The notes under the pieces are model-generated. The model was not told the origin of the DNA and did no database searches. It saw only the letters and a program-made list of their open reading frames with translations. Positions 37,722-46,802 of a stretch of DNA of 64,000 nt are shown here, piece by piece (the stretch's first letter is position 1; each line of letters begins with the position of its first letter). The translations under genes were made by a program, and so were the position numbers. The stretch covers positions 124,001 through 188,000 of the forward strand of contig NZ_FXBL01000002.1 in NCBI RefSeq assembly GCF_900177325.1. The letters run 5' to 3'. The DNA comes from Mesorhizobium australicum (GTDB lineage Bacteria > Pseudomonadota > Alphaproteobacteria > Rhizobiales > Rhizobiaceae).

Positions 37722-38421
37722 AGCGTCGCTAGAGCCCCCCAATCGTGCGAGCTTTCTGACGGCCCTCCAGCTGGCCGACAGTTCTCTGCCAATAGGACGT
37801 TATGTTCACTCCTTCGGATTGGAAGCACTGCTCAACGAGATCCCAAAAAACTCGATTCAAATCGTGGAAATTGTCAAAGCGGTACTACTCCATGGTACGG
37901 GTCGCTCTGACGCAGTTGCCACTGCTCATGCGCATCGAATGTTTTCAATGGCCGACCTTGTCCAACTGCATAAGATCGACGAACATCTCTTAGCTCTGAA
38001 GCTGTCGGTGCCTGCGCGGAACGCATCGATCTCGTCTGGACGTCATCTGGCAAAGTTGGCACCACGGATATGGCCTCACAGTGTACTCGCTACGTTTTGC
38101 CAAGAAGTGCAAGCGGGCGAGGGCGGTAACCTTGCCGTCGTCACAGCAGCAATATCGGCTTCCCAAGGAATAGGCCTTGAGAACACTGTTCTCGCTGAAT
38201 TGCGAGGTGCGGCAAGTGGTCTTTTTTCGGCTGCAGTACGTCTGGGACGGATGGGATCGGTAGACGCACAAATTCAACTTCACCAATGCGTTCCGACTAT
38301 TATCCAAGCCGCGGAACGAGCCTTGGATATGGATTTGGAAGACATGAGTTCGACTACTCTCGAATTGGATATTGCGATGTTACAGCTTCAGCGCAATCCA
38401 CTACGCCAATTCGCGACGTAG
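37714..38421 (+). CDS. ureF: Urease accessory protein UreF
   Basis: 235 residues, mostly helical. LQLADSSLPIGRYVHSFGLEALL is the UreF start signature; the C-terminus HQCVPTIIQAAERALD is also typical. Links UreD to UreG in the activation complex. The stop is 13 bases from amiC. Confidence 0.85.
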   Translation: MGEASLEPPNRASFLTALQLADSSLPIGRYVHSFGLEALLNEIPKNSIQIVEIVKAVLLHGTGRSDAVATAHAHRMFSMADLVQLHKIDEHLLALKLSVPARNASISSGRHLAKLAPRIWPHSVLATFCQEVQAGEGGNLAVVTAAISASQGIGLENTVLAELRGAASGLFSAAVRLGRMGSVDAQIQLHQCVPTIIQAAERALDMDLEDMSSTTLELDIAMLQLQRNPLRQFAT

Positions 38422-38434
38422 CGGGAATTACGAG

Positions 38435-39607
38435 ATGCGCGGCGTTGATGAATTACAGGAGTCCTACCGCTTGGAAGGCACTTGGCCGGTTGGTATCCTA
38501 TTCTCGAGGAGTGGTATAACGGCGATCTCTGAGATTTCTCAACTACAGGGCACCTTACTTGCCATTTCCGAGATAAATTTAGCAGGTGGCGTGCTTGGAA
38601 AACCGATCTCACCCTTAATCCTCGACCCCGCCTCCGATCCACAACGCTACGCCCAATTCGCCAGTTCGCTGCTGATGGATAGAGGGGTGACTAATATATT
38701 TGGCTGTTCGGCTTCCTACAGTCGAAAAGCAGTGATTCCTGTAATAGAGCGGCGTGGAGGACTTCTTTGGTACTCAATTGGCTATGAAGGGTTTGAATAC
38801 TCGTCGAATATTATATATACCGGACCGGCACCAAATCAACTTCATCTACCACTCGCCGAATATCTTTTTCCCCGGTACGGTCGAAAGCTGATGTGTGTGG
38901 GAACCGATTATCTTTTCCCACGTGAATCGAACCGAATTATGCAAGATCTCGTGTCCGAGATTGGTGGCAGTATTGTTGGTGAACACTATCTGCCGTTTAA
39001 TGCACAGAGAGACGCCTTTTCGAATATCGTCAAAGAGGCGAGAGCGCTCGGTGCCGATGTGATCTTCTCCACGGTGGTGGGACCTGGAATAGCGGCACTT
39101 TATGATGCGTATGCCACCGAGAATCTTGATCCATCTGTCATGCCAATCGCCTCCCTGACGACGAACGAAACGCATTGTCAAGAAATGTGGTTCGAACCGT
39201 TGCCGGGGCATATCGTTTCCGCCCCATACTTCGAAACAGTAGGATCGCCACGAAATAGTAATTTTGTTGCCAACTATCATCAGCGTTTCGGAGCTAAACG
39301 GCCGACCGATGCTTGTGCCGAGGCCGCGTATTTCACCGTTCTGCTATTTGCCCGAGCTTTAGAGCGTGCTGGAACACTGGACCCTGAACGACTTCGAGCC
39401 GAAGTGCTCGGATTAGAAATCTCTGCTCCTCAAGGCGTGGTTATGGTCGATCCTGATAATAGCCACACTTATCTCTGGCCACGAATTGGAATGACGGAAG
39501 CTGGAAGAAAATTTAGAGTTGTCGCAGAATTCAAACAGGCAATGAAACCCGATCCGTATCTTATGAACTATGTGGGATTGGGTCGAATTAACCACGTTCA
39601 AGGATAG
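38435..39607 (+). CDS. amiC: AmiC-like cytoplasmic amide sensor
   Basis: 390 residues (Pseudomonas AmiC: 385), periplasmic-binding-protein fold without a signal peptide. Very similar to AmiC around YEGFEYSSNIIYTGPAPNQ, GTDYLFPRESNRIM, DVIFSTVVGPGIAALYDA and PIASLTTNE. In the model system AmiC binds AmiR and silences it until an amide is bound. Start ATG 38435 (MRGVDELQESYRLEGTWPVG) preferred over an earlier one inside ureF. Directly followed by amiR. Confidence 0.85.
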   Translation: MRGVDELQESYRLEGTWPVGILFSRSGITAISEISQLQGTLLAISEINLAGGVLGKPISPLILDPASDPQRYAQFASSLLMDRGVTNIFGCSASYSRKAVIPVIERRGGLLWYSIGYEGFEYSSNIIYTGPAPNQLHLPLAEYLFPRYGRKLMCVGTDYLFPRESNRIMQDLVSEIGGSIVGEHYLPFNAQRDAFSNIVKEARALGADVIFSTVVGPGIAALYDAYATENLDPSVMPIASLTTNETHCQEMWFEPLPGHIVSAPYFETVGSPRNSNFVANYHQRFGAKRPTDACAEAAYFTVLLFARALERAGTLDPERLRAEVLGLEISAPQGVVMVDPDNSHTYLWPRIGMTEAGRKFRVVAEFKQAMKPDPYLMNYVGLGRINHVQG

Positions 39608-39618
39608 AAAGAAGCTTC

Positions 39619-40221
39619 ATGTCCGGTGAGGCGCTGATTCGAGAATTGCGGAAACTGCAAGTTTGGGTGATTCATCCAGAGGACGCAGCTTGTAATGAAC
39701 TTATTCGACATCTGAAGCGGATCGGGTGCCAGGTCAATACACAGTGGCCAATTCCCGAAAGTTGGCCAGTTCATGCCGATGTCGTCTTCTGTCTTTTTAG
39801 CGGACATCTTCCTATCGACGTAAGTGCCTTGAGGAACGGCCGGGAAGGCACACTTATCGGGATTGTGGAATATGAGAGCCCGACCATTGTTCGTGAACTA
39901 TTGGACGCTGATGCGCAGGCCATCATCGCGAAGCCCATCCATCCTTTCGGCATCCTATCGACTTTATCCGTCGCTAGTTCGCGCTACCGTTTTGAACGCA
40001 GACAAAATAGTAAAATCGTCAAGCTTGAGGAAACTTTACGATCACGCCGCGTAGTGAACAACGCGGTTCGACGTCTGGCGACCGAGCGATCGATTAGCGA
40101 AGATCAAGCATATCAACTAATCCGACGTTGGTCTCTGGAGCAGCGTGTATCGATGACACGGATCGCTGACCACTTCATCGCCATAGATGAAGGAAGAGAT
40201 GATTATTCCGAGGAATTCTAA
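39619..40221 (+). CDS. amiR: AmiR-like ANTAR-domain RNA-binding antiterminator
   Basis: 200 residues (AmiR: 196). A pseudo-receiver without phospho-acceptor motif (1-125), a coiled coil (IVKLEETLRSRRVVNNAV) and an ANTAR domain (about 140-195: RLATERSISEDQAYQLIRRWSLEQRVSMTRIADHFI). ANTAR domains bind paired RNA hairpins and prevent termination. The natural target should be a leader of the same operon, hence the interest of 25811-26028. amiC and amiR are 11 bases apart. Confidence 0.85.
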   Translation: MSGEALIRELRKLQVWVIHPEDAACNELIRHLKRIGCQVNTQWPIPESWPVHADVVFCLFSGHLPIDVSALRNGREGTLIGIVEYESPTIVRELLDADAQAIIAKPIHPFGILSTLSVASSRYRFERRQNSKIVKLEETLRSRRVVNNAVRRLATERSISEDQAYQLIRRWSLEQRVSMTRIADHFIAIDEGRDDYSEEF

Positions 40222-40233
40222 AGGAGATACAAG

Positions 40234-41789
40234 ATGAAATCTGAAACTGAATTAGATTCTTTCCTTCGTGTTGCTCTTGACTGGGAGGTAGACCCCATGG
40301 ATCCGCCGGCATCCTTCGGGGGGTGGAATACAGGTCGAGTGGTTCAGCAGGTATTTGAAGGCTTATTCGAGGATGACCTTGAGAACGAAGAAGCAAGCCC
40401 GACAAAACTTATCCCTGCGCTCTCAAAATCAGTTGATATTTCTGACGATGGACTGAAATATACATTTCATCTGAGAGAAGGAATCCAATTCCATGATGGA
40501 ACGTCTTTCGACGCTGAGGCGGTTCGTTACAATATAGATCGGATGTGGAATCCCAAAGCTCCCCATTATTCGCCCGTGGCAGCGGACTATAATCGAATTG
40601 GACTAGAGGTACTGGATTCCATGGAGATTTTGGGGCAATACACGGTCAAACTCACATTGAAGGAACCTTTTCCAGAGTTTCTCCGTTACATGACTCAAGA
40701 AGATGCTCCCGGCGCGCACGTCTACATCAGCCCTGAGGCATTAGAGAGACTAGGGAACTCGGGTATTGCCGATCATGCTCCCGGAACTGGCCCGTTTCGT
40801 TTTAATGAGCGGTTTCAGACGCCTTTCGGAAGCGGTGTTCGGCTGCAGCGAAATGAGAATTACTGGGGGGCGCACCCAAGCTTAAGGGTATTGAGTTTAA
40901 ACCGTATCCGGAGTTGAAAGATCGGTATGAGGCACTACTCACCGACAATGTCGATTTTGCTTATGGCTTGGAAGGTAGTGATCTCGACGAACTAGAGCGA
41001 CGCGGTTTCATTGTAAAAGAGTGTCGGGTTCCATACATTTGGTATTTCATTTTTAATATGCGCGATCCAGTTCTTCGTGACACTAGAGTGCGTCATGCTA
41101 TTGCCCATGCAATCAATCGGCAAGAATTGAGCGATAGCGTCTTTCGGGGAGATACAGCGGTCGCATCTGGAATGTTACCACCAGCCTCGCCAGCCTTCGA
41201 CGACAATTACAAATTTCCTTACGAATACGATCCAGAACGGGCGCGGCAGCTTCTCAAGGAGGCAGGTGTCCCGTCCGATTGGCGATTGCGTATCATGACG
41301 GCAAATGCTGGTTCTGGGCAGCTCATGCCCGTGCAAATATGTGATTATCTCGCGAAGAGCCTCGAAGTAATAGGATGTGGTGCAGAGATAGTCCGAACAG
41401 AAGACTGGGTCGTCTACTGCAACGAGTGGCGTTCTGGTTTGCCGGATGGCGCGGGCGTCTCACAAATGAGTTGGGGTATGTCTTGTGACATTTGGCTGGA
41501 CCAGGTGCTGCACTCGAGAAATTGCTCTCCATTTGGGTTCAATGCAGGGTACTATTCTAATTCAAAAGTTGATGGCCTTTTAGATAGAGCGCGTGAAACT
41601 CAGAATGATGGCCAACGGGCTCAGCTTTACCGAAAGGCTAATGAATTGATTATGGAGGATCTTCCGGTACTTCCCATGTTAACTTTGCGACGTGGTGCTG
41701 TCTGTTATCACCCCCGCGTAAGGGGTTTTCGTAACCCTCACCAGAATTGGCATTCGTTCAAAAATATTTGGATAGAATCCAGAACTTGA
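40234..41789 (+). pseudogene. Leaderless family 5 binding protein, paralogue 2, frameshifted at a poly-G run
   Basis: Full-length homologue (518 codons) of the proteins at 3940 and 52854: LRVALDWEVDPMDPPASFGG, FHDGTSFDAEAVRYNIDRMW, TQEDAPGAHVYISPEAL. AAAGGAG is ideally spaced before the ATG and an in-frame TAA lies directly upstream, so there is no signal peptide. At 40865-40870 there are six Gs where the paralogue at 52854 has seven; the frame is lost after NENYWG and resumes in the next frame with KPYPELKDRYEALL. It could be a real lesion, slippage-controlled or a sequencing error. Sits 12 bases after amiR, thus in the regulatory end of the operon. Confidence 0.82.
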
Positions 41790-41922
41790 ACGTCGTTGTG
41801 ACCTTAGAGTTATTGATGCTTTTGCCTGCGACTACTTGTAGTATCGGCGCGGACGGATTGCGGTCTGCGTCGATAATGCATTGAAGATAAATACTATGAG
41901 ACCGAACGCAAAGAGACAGACA

Positions 41923-42525
41923 ATGCAAAAAAGTTTGACTAAAGTAATGATGGCTATAGCCATATTCGCCGCAAGCTCCACCGTTGCCAGCGCCCATGTC
42001 GGTGTCGGCGATGCGAGCGGTTTCGCGCACGGCTTCATGCATCCGATTGGAGGCATCGACCATATCCTCGCCATGGTCATGGTTGGCCTGTTCGCCGCGC
42101 AATTGGGCGGCCGCGCCATGTGGCTGGTGCCGGCTGCCTTTGTCGGCGTCATGGCTGTGGGTGGCGTCGTCGGCTTTTCCGGCATTGAGATGCCGTTTGT
42201 CGAACTCGGCATCGGCCTGTCCATCGTCGTGCTTGGTGCGGCGGTGGCATTTGGCCTGAAGCCGGTCGTTGCCGCGGCGATGGGACTGGTCGGCTTCTTT
42301 GCCCTGTTCCATGGCTTTGCCCATGGCGCGGAGATGCCGGACAGCGTTGCTGGCCTTGCTTACGGCGCAGGCTTCGTTGTCGCAACCGCGCTGCTGCATG
42401 CCGCTGGCCTGGGCCTCGGGTCGATCGCGGCAAGCGGGGCTGGTCCGCGGGGTGAAACGCTGGTCCGGGCAGCAGGCGCGCTTACTGCAGTTGCCGGCGT
42501 GGCCGTCGTCACAGGGGTCATTTGA
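41923..42525 (+). CDS. HupE/UreJ-family nickel permease-like membrane protein
   Basis: 200 residues. Signal-like first segment (MQKSLTKVMMAIAIFAASST, ending ...VASAH), then the family sequence HVGVGDASGFAHGFMHPIGGIDHILAM, rich in His, and further hydrophobic segments with FHGFAHGAEMP. Proteins of this family accompany ureases and hydrogenases and probably supply nickel. Start ATG 41923; an earlier ATG is possible. Codon use is more GC-rich than in the preceding genes. Confidence 0.83.
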   Translation: MQKSLTKVMMAIAIFAASSTVASAHVGVGDASGFAHGFMHPIGGIDHILAMVMVGLFAAQLGGRAMWLVPAAFVGVMAVGGVVGFSGIEMPFVELGIGLSIVVLGAAVAFGLKPVVAAAMGLVGFFALFHGFAHGAEMPDSVAGLAYGAGFVVATALLHAAGLGLGSIAASGAGPRGETLVRAAGALTAVAGVAVVTGVI

Positions 42526-42584
42526 TCCATCGTCGAGGCTGCGTAGCCTTCTCTGGAGGTAGCGCCGCCCGATTTCCCGCATAC

Positions 42585-42632
42585 TGACCTGCCACGGGTA
42601 ATTTCCTCCATCTGAGATTAGAGTCCGGCCCT
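42585..42632. repeat. Solo end of a type E IS3 element
   Basis: TGACCTGCCAC followed by bases that are nearly the inverse of the right end of the IS3 at 54532-55781 (including CTCCATCTGAGATTAGAGTC). Only about 48 bases remain. Confidence 0.65.
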
Positions 42633-43019
42633 TGATTGCTCTGATCCCATTGTTTGGACCGCCGGAGGTTAGAGTTTTCCGGCGTTTTCACGATGGCGGG
42701 CTGGTTGCGCCATCGGGATTGATCAACGAGATCGGGACCTTGTGCCCGATCGCCCCATGCGGGCGTTCCTCATTGTAGTATCTGCGCCAATTCTCCATCT
42801 TTTTCGGCGGCATCCGCAAGCGTCAGGAACCAGTGGGCGTTCAAACACTCCGCTCGGAAGCGGCCGTTGAAGGCTTCGATATAGGCGTTGTCGGGTTGTC
42901 GGTTGGCTTTCCGGGCCGGCTGAAGTCGAGCGTCACGCCTCTTGTGTAGGCCCACAGGTCGAGATCTCGTGACACGAACCGAGCCCTGATCGTATCCATC
43001 CGGCCAAGACCGCGAGAGA

Positions 43020-43319
43020 TCAGGAATTTGGTTTGTCTGCCATGACGCGCTTGATCATTCCCGGATCGCATTGGGAATCCGCGAGGAACTGTCGCACACC
43101 GCCGTCCCAGGTCCGTACGTCTGCGAGGAACTCCTTCAGGCTTTCGATGCCTCGGTCGGTGAAGGTAGTGATGCCCTCTTCGCTTCCGTCGTGGACATGG
43201 ATCATCTCGCCGTAGTCGATGTTCTCCGAATTGCCGGTGATTTCCTGGAGGAGTTCGAGGTTCTCGCCTATCAGCGTGGCGACGTATTCGATGGTGTAGA
43301 CACGGGTTGGGCGTGCCAT
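43020..43319 (-). CDS. Fourth gene of IS66 element A, unknown function
   Basis: 99 residues from MARPTRVYTIEYVATLIGEN. Its ATG overlaps the tnpC stop (TGATG). Conserved with the corresponding gene of IS66-B: ARxxxxYT, IGENLEL, the acidic DGSE, and a C-terminal LADVRTWDGGVRQFLADSQC. No known domain. Because two divergent elements keep it in the same coupled place, it is probably a real element gene. Confidence 0.75.
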   Translation of the reverse strand: MARPTRVYTIEYVATLIGENLELLQEITGNSENIDYGEMIHVHDGSEEGITTFTDRGIESLKEFLADVRTWDGGVRQFLADSQCDPGMIKRVMADKPNS

Positions 43320-44956
43320 CAGGCGGCCTCTTGCCGGGCGTCTCCGGCGGGAGACCAGTTCCACGGCAGCAGTTCAGGTACTCTGGATACGGGGAAGCTG
43401 GGCATCCTGGCGAGCACGTCCGCCAGCCAGGCCTGCGGGTCGATATTGTTCATCTTTGCCGTAACGATCAGGGAATACATGAAAGCGGCGCGCTCGCCTC
43501 CGCGCTGGGAACCGGCGAAGAGCCATGCCTTTCTGCCGAGAGCGATACCGCGCAGAGCGCGTTCGGCGGCGTTGTTCGTAAGACAAAGCCTGCCGTCTTC
43601 GAGGAAACGGGTGAAGGCCTCCCAGCGTCCCTCCTTCTCGAACATGTAGTTGATCGCCTTGGCAACGGGATTGTGCCTGGACATTTGCGCGCGCTGGGCC
43701 TTGAGCCAGTCGTGCAATTCCTCGACGAGAGGGCGGGCATGCTGCTGTCGGGCAGCAAGCCGCTTCTCGGCAGGCATACCGTTTATCCCACGCTCGATGT
43801 CGAACAGGGCGTCGATAAGAGCCACGGCCTGAAACGCGACAGGCGAGATCTCGTGACCGGGTTTGCCTTTGCGCACATTGCCGGCAATGTCTGCCAGTTC
43901 GAAGAACTTGCGCCGCGCATGGCTCCAGCACAGGGCGCTGAGCACCGGCGCGGGGCTGCGGCCTGCACGATAGAGGTCGTTGTAGCCACCGTAGGCGTCA
44001 GCCTGCAGTGTGCCGCTCCATCCAGCGAGATGCCGGTTGGGATGGGTCTTCTCACGATCGGAAGAGAAGTAGAAAAGTGCCGCGGGAGGAGCGCCGCCCG
44101 CGAAGGGGCGGTCATCGCGGACGTAGGTCCAGAGCCGGGCCTGCCTCGTTGCTCCCCGAGCCAGAAGCGGCACGGTGGTGTCATCCCCATGCAACCTCTC
44201 GGCGGCGAGAACATGTGCCCGGATCAGATCATGGACCGGCTGCAGGGCGGTGGCGCAAGCGCCGACCTGATCGGCCAGCGTGGAGAGGCTGAGATCGACG
44301 CCTTCCCTGGCATAACGCTCGGCCTGGCGGTTCAGGGGCTGATGCTGGCCGAACTTCTCGAAGAGGATCGTCGCCAGCAGGTTCGGTCCCGCCCATCCGC
44401 GCGGTGTGGCATGGAAGGGCGCCGGTGGCTGGCTAATCTTCTCGCAATCCCGGCAGGTGAACTTCTCGCGCACCGTCTGGATTACCTTCCACTGGCGAGG
44501 GATCATCTCCAGCGTCTCGGTTATGTCTTCGCCCATCTTCAAGATTCGGGGCGAACCGCAGCAGGTGCAGGTCGAGGGAGCCTCGATAACCAGACGCTCG
44601 CGCGGTAAGTGTTCCGGAAATGGTTTGCGCACCGGACGACGACGTTCGAAGGCGGAAACATTCGTGTTCTTCGCCGCGGCGCGTTCTGCCGCTATCTCGT
44701 CTTCGGTTGCGTCGGCCTCGAGTTCTTCGAGCTGCAACTCCATCTGGTCGATCAGCCGGGCACGGCGTTCCGAACTCTGGCCATACTGCTCGCGTCGCAA
44801 TTTGGCGATCTCGAGCTTGAGGTGCCTGATCATCGCCTCGGAGCTTGAGACGACGGCGCGGACCTGCGCAAGTTCGGTCTCGGCCAAGACGGCGCGAGCC
44901 TCCGATGCCGCAAGCGCTTCGCGTAATCTGGCAATCTCCGAAGCGGCTTCATCCAT
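43319..44956 (-). CDS. tnpC: IS66 transposase TnpC (element A)
   Basis: 545 residues. N-terminal coil (AALAASEARAVLAETELAQV), a zinc-type segment CTCCGSPRILKMGED, then the DDE core: LHGDDTTVPLL, QADAYGGYNDLY and NNAAERALRGIALGRKAWLF. Complete. Confidence 0.9.
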   Translation of the reverse strand: MDEAASEIARLREALAASEARAVLAETELAQVRAVVSSSEAMIRHLKLEIAKLRREQYGQSSERRARLIDQMELQLEELEADATEDEIAAERAAAKNTNVSAFERRRPVRKPFPEHLPRERLVIEAPSTCTCCGSPRILKMGEDITETLEMIPRQWKVIQTVREKFTCRDCEKISQPPAPFHATPRGWAGPNLLATILFEKFGQHQPLNRQAERYAREGVDLSLSTLADQVGACATALQPVHDLIRAHVLAAERLHGDDTTVPLLARGATRQARLWTYVRDDRPFAGGAPPAALFYFSSDREKTHPNRHLAGWSGTLQADAYGGYNDLYRAGRSPAPVLSALCWSHARRKFFELADIAGNVRKGKPGHEISPVAFQAVALIDALFDIERGINGMPAEKRLAARQQHARPLVEELHDWLKAQRAQMSRHNPVAKAINYMFEKEGRWEAFTRFLEDGRLCLTNNAAERALRGIALGRKAWLFAGSQRGGERAAFMYSLIVTAKMNNIDPQAWLADVLARMPSFPVSRVPELLPWNWSPAGDARQEAA

Positions 44957-45016
44957 GGTGGAAAGGTTACCATGATAGCCGCCGAAAACCTAACAAAAAC
45001 AGATAAATATGGACGA

Positions 45017-45367
45017 TCAACCTGCCTTCGAAGGTCGCTGCGTCCAGCGCGGATTACGCCAGTCGATCCCTTCGAGAAGATAGCCCAATTGCGCTGACGA
45101 AACAGGAACGGCAGAGCCGATATGGCTGATTGGCCAGATGAACTTTCCGGCCTCCAGGCGCTTCATATAGAGCGACATGCCAACCCCGTCATGCCACAGG
45201 ACCTTGATCAGATCGCCCTTGCGTCCCCGGAAACAAAAGAGTTCGCCGCCATGAGGATCGCGCCCGAGCCCTTCCTGCACCTTCAGCGCCAGGCTGTTCA
45301 TGCCGCAACGCATGTCCGTCACGCCACCCGCGATCCAGACCTTCACCCCGGCCGGAAATGCGATCAT
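45017..45367 (-). CDS. tnpB: IS66 TnpB (element A)
   Basis: 116 residues: GVKVWIAGGVTDMRCGMNSL, LFCFRGRKGDLIKVLWHDG, FIWPISHIG. Standard IS66 Orf2, required for transposition, role unclear. Overlaps tnpA by 4 bases. Confidence 0.88.
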   Translation of the reverse strand: MIAFPAGVKVWIAGGVTDMRCGMNSLALKVQEGLGRDPHGGELFCFRGRKGDLIKVLWHDGVGMSLYMKRLEAGKFIWPISHIGSAVPVSSAQLGYLLEGIDWRNPRWTQRPSKAG

Positions 45368-45768
45368 GACGCGTCCAGAACCGGCAACAGACGGACCAGG
45401 ATGTTCGGATCGAGCGAGGCCGGGATCGTCAGGCGGCGGCCATTCGGTAGACCGATCTCGATCCGCACGTCATCATCAGTCCGAGGCTGCGACACCACCT
45501 CACGAGGCTCGGCTTCCGGCGGCGAAATCGCCAGCGGCACGAAGCCATGGTAAGCCGCACGGCCAAGAACGCCGCTCCGGTACTCCCGACGCCAGATCGT
45601 AAGCAGCGAGCGCGATAACCCGTAGCGCCGAGCCGTCGCCGAACCCTGCCGATAGCCCTGCAAGCTCTCCTCGACGATGCGGATCTTCTCTTCATCCGTC
45701 CAGACCCGCCGACGGCCCAGGTCACCGGCAGCCAGAACCTCAATTTGTGAAACGACTGTAGCGCATGA
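45364..45768 (-). CDS. tnpA: IS66 TnpA (element A)
   Basis: 134 residues from MSCATVVSQIEVLAAGDLGRR; helix-turn-helix (VWTDEEKIRIVEE, TARRYGLSRSLLTIWRREY). An upstream ATG would add 8 residues. Confidence 0.82.
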   Translation of the reverse strand, partial: SCATVVSQIEVLAAGDLGRRRVWTDEEKIRIVEESLQGYRQGSATARRYGLSRSLLTIWRREYRSGVLGRAAYHGFVPLAISPPEAEPREVVSQPRTDDDVRIEIGLPNGRRLTIPASLDPNILVRLLPVLDAS

Positions 45769-46035
45769 CATAAGGCATGCACTTAAAGCCAATCATCAAA
45801 TCATGGCAGACGGCTTTCGGCGCAGGGGTACCCCTGATCGACCCGGATCTTCGGATAGCCGATCGTGGGGCAAACCTGTTCCAGCGTCCTGACCACATCT
45901 TCGGCCCGGTAGCTGAACCGCGGGTCGAGCGTGAGCGTCCGGTGAGCGGATTTTGCTGAACGAGCCAGTTAGGCGATGTTCTGGCATTAGAACCAGCATT
46001 AGTGCTGACACTAATATCAGATCTGAGAGGTTGGC

Positions 46036-46398
46036 ATGGCTCGCATGGAGATCATTTCCGGCGTTGAGCGTAGGCGGCGGTGGTCGAAGGAAGCGAAGCT
46101 GGCGATATTGGCTGAAGCCGATCAACCGGGCGTTCGCATTGGTGATGTCGCTCGTCGCCATGACATTTATCCTGCGCAGATCCGTTTATGGCGGAAAACG
46201 CTTAGCCACTTGGATGTGTCAGCCTCGTTCCTGCCGGTCCACCTGGTCAACGAAATAAGCCTCGGGCAGATGCCGGCGGCCGGCGGGGGGCCAGTGCTTA
46301 TCAAGATCCAGCTACGAAATGGTCGCAGTTTGAAAGTTCCGGCGGACATTGAACGCAAGACGCTGTCATCGTTGATCGCGTGTGTTGAGGCTGCATGA
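46036..46398 (+). CDS. tnpA: IS66 TnpA (element B)
   Basis: 120 residues: WSKEAKLAILAEADQPGVRI, VARRHDIYPAQIRLWRKTL. Overlaps tnpB by 4 bases. Confidence 0.85.
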   Translation: MARMEIISGVERRRRWSKEAKLAILAEADQPGVRIGDVARRHDIYPAQIRLWRKTLSHLDVSASFLPVHLVNEISLGQMPAAGGGPVLIKIQLRNGRSLKVPADIERKTLSSLIACVEAA

Positions 46399-46742
46399 TC
46401 GGGCCGACAGGAAATGTGCGGGTCTACTTGGCTTGCGGGGTGACCGATATGCGGCGCGGTATCGATGGTCTGTCTGCTATGGTCGAGGCGGTGATCAAGG
46501 AAGCGCCGGGTTCCGGAGCGATCTTCGGGTTCCGTGGAAAGCGCGCCGACCGGATCAAGCTTCTATGGTGGGATGGCCAAGGGTTCTGCCTATTCTACAA
46601 GATTCTCGAGCGCGGATACTTTCCTTGGCCGACGGCGAAAGATGGTGTTGCGCATCTGACGCAGGCTCAGTTGTCGATGCTTGTTGAAGGGATTGACTGG
46701 CGCCGACCAGCGTGGACTTCCGCCCCTGGCCGAACGGGTTAA
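46395..46742 (+). CDS. tnpB: IS66 TnpB (element B)
   Basis: 115 residues: VRVYLACGVTDMRRGIDGL, FGFRGKRADRIKLLWWDGQG, VEGIDWRRPAW. Complete. Confidence 0.88.
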   Translation: MIGPTGNVRVYLACGVTDMRRGIDGLSAMVEAVIKEAPGSGAIFGFRGKRADRIKLLWWDGQGFCLFYKILERGYFPWPTAKDGVAHLTQAQLSMLVEGIDWRRPAWTSAPGRTG

Positions 46743-46802
46743 AAGCTATATTTTACAGAGACATCCGAGGCAAAACGCTAGTGCTTTCGCTGCAAATCGG
46801 CT

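Larger units (their letters stand above)
42992..45831 (-). mobile_element. IS66-family element A
   Basis: 2840 bp, imperfect terminal repeats beginning GTA(C/T)CC, with an 8-bp target duplication CCCTGATC (42984-42991 and 45832-45839). Carries tnpA, tnpB, tnpC and a fourth small gene. Confidence 0.87.

Noticed and set aside
43307-44608. 433-codon open frame opposite IS66 tnpC
   Set aside because: Shadow frame; tnpC has complete catalytic motifs on the other strand.
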